Shown here piece after piece: positions 6,868 through 12,397 of a stretch of DNA of 12,397 nucleotides (the first letter of the stretch is position 1; every line of letters starts with the position of its first letter). Made by a program: the position numbers and the translations under genes. Source of the DNA: JBGPYB01 sp041493035 (GTDB lineage: Bacteria; Acidobacteriota; Vicinamibacteria; Fen-336); assembly GCA_041493035.1 (NCBI GenBank), contig JBGPYB010000134.1:1-12397 (forward strand), read 5' to 3'. The notes beneath the pieces were generated by a model, which did no database searches, was not told the DNA's origin, and saw nothing but the letters and a program-made list of their open reading frames with translations.

Positions 6868-8606
6868 CCCTCAACTCGATGCTCCAGGCGGGGCTCTACT
6901 TCCTCGTCCTGATCCTGCTCGCGAAGCCCCTCGGGGCCTTCATCGCCCGCGTCTACTCGGGCGAGAAGACCTGGCTCGACCCGCTCCTCGGGCCGGTCGA
7001 AAGGCTCCTCTACCGTGTCGCCGGTGTCGATCCGGCCGTGGAGATGAGCTGGAGGAACTACACGGGAGCGATGCTCGCCTTCAACCTGCTGGGCTTCCTC
7101 GCGGTCTACGCCATCCAGCGCTTGCAGCACGTGCTGCCGTGGAATCCACAGGCCCTGGGTGTCGTGTCCCCCGACCTGGCGTTCAACACTGCCGTGAGCT
7201 TCGCCACCAACACCAACTGGCAGTCCTACGGTGGAGAAACAACCCTCAGCTATTTCACCCAGATGCTCGCGCTGACCGTCCAGAACTTTGTCTCAGCCGC
7301 GGCCGGAATGGCCACTCTGGCGGCCTTCATCCGCGGACTCGCTCGCCGCTCTGGAACGACAATCGGCAACTTCTGGGCGGACCTCGTGCGGACGACCCTC
7401 TACATCCTCGTCCCTCTCTCGCTGGTCCTGGCCCTTGCCCTCGTCTCCCAGGGCGTCATCCAGACGATGCAGCCCTACAAGACCGTGACGCTCCTCGAGG
7501 CGACGAAGGACGCCGCAGGCGCGGCCGTCACCGAGCAGACTCTGGCCCTCGGCCCCGCGGCGTCCCAGGTGGCCATCAAACAGCTCGGGACGAACGGCGG
7601 CGGCTTCTTCAACGTGAACTCGGCGCACCCCTTCGAGAACCCCACGCCCTTGTCGAACTTCCTGGAGATGATCTCGATCCTCGTCATCTCCGGGGCACTC
7701 TGCTACACCTTCGGCCGCATGGTCGGCGACACGCGTCAGGGCTGGGCACTTCTGGCCGCCATGACCATAGCACTCGTGGCGTTCTTCGCCCTCTCGATGT
7801 GGGCCGAGCAGCGGGGTAATCCGGTGCTCACGGCCATGGGCGTCGACCAGACGGCGAGCGCCAGCCAGCCGGGGGGCAACATGGAGGGGAAGGAGGCGCG
7901 CTTCGGCATCGTCAACTCGGCTCTCTGGGCCACGGCGACCACCGGCGCCTCCAACGGGTCGGTCAACTCGATGCACGACTCCTTCATGCCCCTGGGAGGC
8001 CTGGCTCCCATGGTCCTCATCCAGCTCGGCGAGATCATCTTTGGAGGCGTCGGTTCCGGTCTCTATGGAATGATCATCTTCGCGGTCGTCGCCGTCTTCA
8101 TCGCGGGGCTCATGGTGGGTCGCACCCCGGAGTATCTGGGGAAGAAGATCGAGGCATTCGAGATCAAGATGGCCTCGGTCGCTCTCTTGGCGCCGTCGAT
8201 CGTCGTCCTGGTCGGCACGGCGGTGGCCGTCGCCACGGCGGCGGGGCGGGCTGGCATCGCGAACCCCGGTCCCCACGGTTTCAGCGAGATCCTCTACGCC
8301 TTCTCGTCCGCCGGGAACAACAACGGCAGCGCCTTCGGGGGCTTGAGCGCCAACACTCCCTTCTACAACGCCTCGCTGGGAATCGCCATGCTCGTGGCGC
8401 GCTACTTCGTCGCCATCCCGGCATTGGCTCTGGCGGGATCCATGGTGCGTAAGAAGGCCGTCGCGGCGGGACCCGGGACCTTTCCGACCCATACGCCGCT
8501 CTTCGTGATCCTCTTGTTGGGAGTGATCCTGCTCGTCGGCGCCCTCACCTTCCTTCCCGCCCTCGCACTCGGGCCCATCGTCGAACACTTGCTGCTTCCC
8601 CACTGA
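6864..8606 (+). CDS. kdpA: K+-transporting ATPase subunit A (KdpA), potassium-binding channel-like subunit
   Basis: KdpA is the integral-membrane subunit that selects and takes up K+ in the KdpFABC pump. It belongs to the superfamily of K+ transporters with four channel-like repeats. The 580-residue protein shows all four selectivity-filter regions: TNTNWQSY (115-122), TNGGGFFN (243-250, followed by HPFENP), TGASNGSVNSMHDS (360-373) and SSAGNNNGSAFGG (481-493). About ten hydrophobic helices are visible, and LIQLGEIIFGGVGSGLYGM (386-403) is characteristic. It is slightly longer than the E. coli protein (557). ATG 6864 overlaps the kdpF stop and has GGAG at 6852-6855. An upstream in-frame start would read through the two miniprotein genes and is rejected. 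The stop is 16 bp before kdpB. Confidence 0.98.
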   Translation: MTLNSMLQAGLYFLVLILLAKPLGAFIARVYSGEKTWLDPLLGPVERLLYRVAGVDPAVEMSWRNYTGAMLAFNLLGFLAVYAIQRLQHVLPWNPQALGVVSPDLAFNTAVSFATNTNWQSYGGETTLSYFTQMLALTVQNFVSAAAGMATLAAFIRGLARRSGTTIGNFWADLVRTTLYILVPLSLVLALALVSQGVIQTMQPYKTVTLLEATKDAAGAAVTEQTLALGPAASQVAIKQLGTNGGGFFNVNSAHPFENPTPLSNFLEMISILVISGALCYTFGRMVGDTRQGWALLAAMTIALVAFFALSMWAEQRGNPVLTAMGVDQTASASQPGGNMEGKEARFGIVNSALWATATTGASNGSVNSMHDSFMPLGGLAPMVLIQLGEIIFGGVGSGLYGMIIFAVVAVFIAGLMVGRTPEYLGKKIEAFEIKMASVALLAPSIVVLVGTAVAVATAAGRAGIANPGPHGFSEILYAFSSAGNNNGSAFGGLSANTPFYNASLGIAMLVARYFVAIPALALAGSMVRKKAVAAGPGTFPTHTPLFVILLLGVILLVGALTFLPALALGPIVEHLLLPH

Positions 8607-8622
8607 ACGGGAGAACTCACTC

Positions 8623-10695
8623 ATGAGCACCGAAGCCCGCGCGCGTTCCCTCTTCGACCCCGCGATCCTGCGCCCCGCCCTCTGGCAGGCCGTGATCAAG
8701 CTGGACCCCCGGCACCAGGTACGCAACCCGGTGATGTTCGTGACCGAGGTCGGCAGCGTTTTCACGACGGTCCTCGGGGTCCAGGCACTCTTCGGCAAGG
8801 GAGAAGCGCCAGCCAGCTTCATCCTCGCGGTTTCGCTCTGGCTGTGGCTGACCGTCCTCTTCGCGAACTTCGCCGAGGCCGTGGCCGAGGGACGCGGGAA
8901 GGCCCAAGCCGAATCGTTGCGCAAGGCTCGGCGGGACATCGTGGCGAAGAAACTCCCGACCGCCGACCCGGCGGTGCCCTTCACGTCGGTGGCGGCGCCG
9001 GACCTGCGGAAAGGAGACGCGGTCCTCGTGGAGGCCGGAGACTTCGTCCCGGCGGACGGCGAGGTGATCCAAGGTGTCGCATCGGTGGACGAGAGCGCCA
9101 TCACCGGCGAGAGCGCACCGGTGATCCGGGAGAGCGGAGGCGATCGAAGCGCCGTGACGGGTGGAACCCGAGTCCTGTCCGACTGGCTCGTTGTGCGCAT
9201 CACCGCGAACCCCGGCGAGGCGTTCCTGGACCGGATGATCGCCCTCGTAGAGGGGGCCAAGCGTCAGAAGACGCCCAACGAGATCGCCCTCAACATCCTC
9301 CTGGCCTTCATGACGATCATCTTTCTGCTGGCCGTGGCCACGCTGCTCCCCTATTCGGTCTTCAGTGTCTCGGTGGCCGGCCAGGGTTCTCCCGTGACGG
9401 TCACCGTGCTCATCGCACTTCTCGTCTGCCTTATCCCGACGACGATCGGCGGACTCTTGTCCGCCATCGGCATATCGGGGATGGACCGGCTCATCCGGGC
9501 GAACGTCATCGCGATGTCGGGGCGTGCCGTCGAGGCCGCGGGGGACGTCGACGTTCTCCTCATGGACAAGACCGGCACCATCACCCTGGGCAATCGTCTG
9601 GCCACGGCCTTCGTCCCCGCTCCCGGCACCGACGAGAAGGCACTGGCCGATGCCGCTCAGCTCGCCTCTCTCGCTGACGAAACCCCCGAAGGCCGCAGCA
9701 TCGTGGTCCTGGCCAAGGAGAAGCACGGCATTCGCGAGCGCGACGTTCGAGCACTCGGGGCCCGCTTCATCCCCTTCTCGGCCCATACCCGGATGAGCGG
9801 CGTCGACCTCGGGGGACGCGAGGTCCGCAAGGGATCAGTGGACGCGATCAAAGCCCGCGTGGAAGGAATGGGGGGACGCCTGCCGGTGGAGGTCGTCGGG
9901 GCGGTCGAGGCGATTTCCAAAGGGGGCGGCACGCCCCTGGTCGTCGCCGACGGCGCCAAGGTCCTCGGCGTGATCCACTTGAAGGACGTCTTGAAAGGCG
10001 GGATCCGGGAGCGCTTCGCCGAGCTTCGGAAGATGGGCATCGAGACCGTCATGATCACAGGGGACAACCCCCTGACCGCCGCCGCGATCGCGGCCGAGGC
10101 CGGAGTCGACGACTTCCTCGCCCAGGCGACGCCCGAGGCCAAACTGCGTCTCATCCGCGAGCGTCAGGCCGGCGGGCATCTGGTCGCGATGACCGGCGAC
10201 GGTACCAACGACGCCCCCGCCCTCGCCCAGGCCGACGTCGCCGTGGCGATGAACACCGGCACCCAGGCGGCTCGTGAGGCCGGGAACATGGTCGACCTCG
10301 ACTCGAACCCCACGAAGCTCATCGAGATCGTCGAGATCGGCAAGCAGCTGCTGATGACCCGGGGATCCCTCACCACTTTCAGCATCGCCAACGACGTCGC
10401 GAAATACTTCGCGATACTGCCTGCGGCCTTCGCGGCGACCTACCCCGCCTTGAAGACCCTCGACGTCATGGGTCTCTCGACACCGACGAGCGCCATCCTG
10501 TCGGCGGTGATCTTCAACGCGATCATCATCGTCATGCTGATACCACTGGCGTTGCGGGGCGTCAGCTATCGCCCCGTGGGCGCCGCGGCCCTTCTCCGCC
10601 GCAACCTGCTCGTCTACGGCCTCGGAGGGATCGTCGCCCCGTTCGTCGGCATCAAGATCATCGACATGCTCCTGGCCGCCGTCGGTCTCGTCTAA
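8623..10695 (+). CDS. kdpB: K+-transporting P-type ATPase subunit B (KdpB)
   Basis: KdpB is the catalytic P-type ATPase subunit that hydrolyses ATP to drive K+ uptake through KdpA. The 690-residue protein carries the actuator TGES loop (161-164), the M4 helix IPTTIGGLLSAIGI (271-284), the phosphorylation motif DKTGT with Asp315 (E. coli Asp307), the nucleotide-binding segments FSAHTRMSG (385-393) and KGSVDAI (403-409), the MITGDNPLTA hinge (477-486) and GDGTNDAPAL (525-534). It also has the KdpB-specific charged pair in M5, FSIANDVAKYFAI, with Asp591 and Lys594. Conservation with E. coli is very high over the whole length, apart from a roughly six-residue longer loop near 246-257. Ser164 of TGES, whose E. 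coli equivalent is phosphorylated for inhibition, is kept. The start at 8623 follows GGGAGA at 8609-8614. Confidence 0.99.
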   Translation: MSTEARARSLFDPAILRPALWQAVIKLDPRHQVRNPVMFVTEVGSVFTTVLGVQALFGKGEAPASFILAVSLWLWLTVLFANFAEAVAEGRGKAQAESLRKARRDIVAKKLPTADPAVPFTSVAAPDLRKGDAVLVEAGDFVPADGEVIQGVASVDESAITGESAPVIRESGGDRSAVTGGTRVLSDWLVVRITANPGEAFLDRMIALVEGAKRQKTPNEIALNILLAFMTIIFLLAVATLLPYSVFSVSVAGQGSPVTVTVLIALLVCLIPTTIGGLLSAIGISGMDRLIRANVIAMSGRAVEAAGDVDVLLMDKTGTITLGNRLATAFVPAPGTDEKALADAAQLASLADETPEGRSIVVLAKEKHGIRERDVRALGARFIPFSAHTRMSGVDLGGREVRKGSVDAIKARVEGMGGRLPVEVVGAVEAISKGGGTPLVVADGAKVLGVIHLKDVLKGGIRERFAELRKMGIETVMITGDNPLTAAAIAAEAGVDDFLAQATPEAKLRLIRERQAGGHLVAMTGDGTNDAPALAQADVAVAMNTGTQAAREAGNMVDLDSNPTKLIEIVEIGKQLLMTRGSLTTFSIANDVAKYFAILPAAFAATYPALKTLDVMGLSTPTSAILSAVIFNAIIIVMLIPLALRGVSYRPVGAAALLRRNLLVYGLGGIVAPFVGIKIIDMLLAAVGLV

Positions 10696-10706
10696 GGGAG
10701 GACGCC

Positions 10707-11303
10707 ATGCTGGTTCATCTGAAACCCGCCGCCGTGCTCTTGTTCGTTCTGACCCTTCTCACGGGCTTGGGCTATCCTTGGGCCGTGACAGCCCTCGCCC
10801 AGGCGCTCTTTCCGGACCAGGCGAACGGGAGCGTCATAGTGAGCGGGGGCCACGCGGCAGGTTCGCGCTTGATCGGCCAGCCCTTCGACGACCCGCGCTA
10901 TTTGTGGGGACGTCTCTCGGCCACGACACCGGCCCCGTACAACGCGGCGTCGTCTACGGGGTCGAATCTTGGTCCGCTGAACCCCGCACTGAAGGACGCG
11001 GTCCAGGGACGCATCGACGTGCTCCGCGCCGCCGATCCCGGGAACGCCGTCCCTATCCCGGTCGACCTCGTCACCGCGTCGGCAAGCGGTCTCGACCCCC
11101 ATATCTCTCTGGCCGCCGCCGAGTATCAAATGGCGCGGGTGGCCCGAGCCCGCTCCATCGACCTCGCCTCCGTGCGAACCGTCGTCTCCGAACAGACGAC
11201 CCCGCGAACGCTTGGCCTCCTGGGCGAGCCAACCGTCAACGTCCTGGGCGTCAACCTGGCACTGGACGAGATCGGGTCACGACCCGCCGCGGCTCCGCAA
11301 TGA
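10707..11303 (+). CDS. kdpC: K+-transporting ATPase subunit C (KdpC)
   Basis: KdpC is the single-TM accessory subunit that contacts KdpA and raises the ATP affinity or stability of the KdpFABC complex. The 198-residue protein has one N-terminal helix (about 6-28, AVLLFVLTLLTGLGYPWAV) and then an extracytoplasmic domain with family motifs GSRLIGQPFDDPRYLWGR (52-69), STGSNLGPLNPAL (83-95), DLVTASASGLDPHISLAAA (120-138) and VNVLGVNLALDE near the C-terminus. Length is normal. ATG 10707 follows AGGGAGGA (10695-10702) and lies 11 bp after kdpB. The stop overlaps the kdpD start by ATGA (11300-11303), indicating translational coupling of pump and sensor. Confidence 0.98.
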   Translation: MLVHLKPAAVLLFVLTLLTGLGYPWAVTALAQALFPDQANGSVIVSGGHAAGSRLIGQPFDDPRYLWGRLSATTPAPYNAASSTGSNLGPLNPALKDAVQGRIDVLRAADPGNAVPIPVDLVTASASGLDPHISLAAAEYQMARVARARSIDLASVRTVVSEQTTPRTLGLLGEPTVNVLGVNLALDEIGSRPAAAPQ

Positions 11304-12397
11304 ACGATGGCCGTCCGGACCCCGACGCTCTTCTGGAGCGGGTCCGCAAGCAGGAAATCCGCAGCAAGCGTGGGAAGCTGAAGATCTTCTTTGGCGCGAC
11401 CGCCGGGGTCGGCAAGACCTACGCGATGCTGGAAGCGGCCCGACGCCACGTCGCCGAGGGGCGAGACGTGGTCGTTGGTTGGGTCGAGACGCACGGACGC
11501 GCCGAGACCGCGGCTCTTCTCGAGGGGCTCACCGTACTCCCTCCGCGAGCCTACGCCTACCGCGGCACGGAGATTCGCGAGTTCGACCTCGACACCGCCC
11601 TCGCGCGGCGACCGGGTCTCCTTCTTCTCGACGAGCTGGCCCACAGCAACGCCACCGGTGCCCGTCACGCGAAGCGCTGGCAAGACGTCGAGGAGATCCT
11701 CGAAGCCGGCATCGACGTCTACACGACGCTCAACGTCCAGCACATCGAGAGCCTGAACGACGTCGTCGCGCAGATCACGGGTGTCGCGGTCCGCGAGACC
11801 GTGCCGGATGCCGTCCTCGAGGAGGCCGATGAGGTTGAACTGGTCGATCTCCCCCCCGACGATCTCCTCCAGAGACTGCAAGAGGGCAAGGTCTACCTCC
11901 CCGACCAGGCGCAGCGCGCCGTCCGCAGCTTCTTCCGGAAAGGGAACCTGATTGCGCTGCGGGAGCTGGCCCTGCGGCGGACGGCCGAGCGCGTCGACGA
12001 GCAGATGCGGAGCTATCGGCGCGACCACGGCATCGCCCGGACATGGCCCGCCGCCGAGCGCCTGCTGGTTTGCGTCGGCCCAAACCCCGCCACCGTGCGT
12101 CTCATTCGCGCGACGCGCCGCATGGCGGCCGGCCTGAGGGCCGAATGGGTCGCGATCTACGTGGAGACGCCGCTCCACGCCCGGCTCTCCGACGCCGACC
12201 GGCAGTCCCTAGGGGACAACCTGCGCCTGGCCGAGCAGCTCGGCGGGCGAACCGTCGTCCTCAACAGCCGCGACGTCAGCGCCGAGGTTCTCGCGTATGC
12301 CCGCGAGCACAACGTCACCAAGATCGTCGCGGGAAAGCCCACCCACCCGCGTTGGCGCGATCGGCTGAAGGGCTCCCTGGTCGACGAGTTGGTGCGC
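11300..12397 (+). CDS. kdpD: KdpD sensor protein, N-terminal KdpD and USP-like domains (3' end beyond window)
   Basis: KdpD is the sensor of the KdpD/KdpE two-component system that induces kdp at low K+ or high osmolarity. From ATG 11300 the frame stays open to the last base, giving 366 residues. It has the KdpD ATP-binding domain (about 20-230) with Walker A GATAGVGKT (32-40), YAML, WVETHGR (61-67), Walker B LLLLDELAHSN (107-117) and TTLNVQHIESLND (142-154), then a USP-like domain from about 252 (ERLLVCVGPNPATVRLIRAT) to at least 345. Membrane, GAF and histidine-kinase domains would lie downstream if this is a full-length KdpD (~900 residues), but are not visible. Some bacteria have a short KdpD of only this N-terminal part, so the kinase function cannot be asserted here. 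A KdpE gene may follow outside the window. Confidence 0.95.
   Translation, partial: MNDGRPDPDALLERVRKQEIRSKRGKLKIFFGATAGVGKTYAMLEAARRHVAEGRDVVVGWVETHGRAETAALLEGLTVLPPRAYAYRGTEIREFDLDTALARRPGLLLLDELAHSNATGARHAKRWQDVEEILEAGIDVYTTLNVQHIESLNDVVAQITGVAVRETVPDAVLEEADEVELVDLPPDDLLQRLQEGKVYLPDQAQRAVRSFFRKGNLIALRELALRRTAERVDEQMRSYRRDHGIARTWPAAERLLVCVGPNPATVRLIRATRRMAAGLRAEWVAIYVETPLHARLSDADRQSLGDNLRLAEQLGGRTVVLNSRDVSAEVLAYAREHNVTKIVAGKPTHPRWRDRLKGSLVDELVR

Noticed and set aside
7293..9260. 655-codon minus-strand open frame across kdpA and kdpB
   Set aside because: It spans the kdpA-kdpB junction, has biased, domain-free composition, and lies opposite two highly conserved genes. It is a product of the strong GC bias.

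Overview
The window is a gene-dense, strongly G/C-rich stretch of bacterial chromosome. Every supported gene lies on the + strand and intergenic gaps are short. Third codon positions are overwhelmingly G or C throughout (judged by eye, not computed). The full Rho, Lon, ClpX and Kdp proteins suggest a high-GC Gram-negative-type bacterium. The order clpX-lon-engB-rho would fit Acidobacteriota, a deltaproteobacterial-type lineage or a related group. This placement is a low-confidence inference, because no rRNA or other taxonomic marker is present.

Region 1 (1-5774) is housekeeping. It holds the 3' part of clpX (unfoldase of the ClpXP protease), lon (ATP-dependent protease), engB/ysxC (ribosome-assembly GTPase), rho (transcription termination factor) and a small DinB/YfiT-type four-helix protein. 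The striking feature is in lon: the reading frame is interrupted once by an in-frame TAG at 2018-2020, exactly between the N-terminal/coiled-coil half and the AAA+/protease half. Everything on both sides is intact and highly conserved. TAG is used as an ordinary stop by clpX, rho and the DinB-like gene, so a general reassignment of TAG is unlikely. A single nonsense mutation (probably AAG to TAG), a base error or local recoding are the main explanations.

Region 2 (5775-5910) is the only sizeable intergenic gap (136 bp). It carries four copies of a TTGA(C/G)G motif spaced 11, 21 and 12 bp apart, so the copies fall on roughly the same face of the helix. Read on the other strand, the first two form an 11-bp tandem repeat with the layout of OmpR/PhoB-family operators, the family to which KdpE belongs. 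It is the best candidate for the control region of the downstream operon.

Region 3 (5911-12397) is a high-affinity potassium uptake operon with very tight or overlapping junctions. In order it holds a free-standing four-TM DUF4118 sensor-like protein with a cytoplasmic tail, a 31-codon single-TM miniprotein, kdpF, kdpA, kdpB, kdpC and the 5' part of kdpD. KdpA, B, C and F form the K+-pumping P-type ATPase. KdpD is the sensor, of which only the N-terminal KdpD and USP-like domains are visible before the window ends. The DUF4118 protein resembles the membrane-sensing middle of canonical KdpD, so the sensor functions may be divided between two genes here. No RNA genes, mobile elements, CRISPR arrays or supported minus-strand genes were seen.
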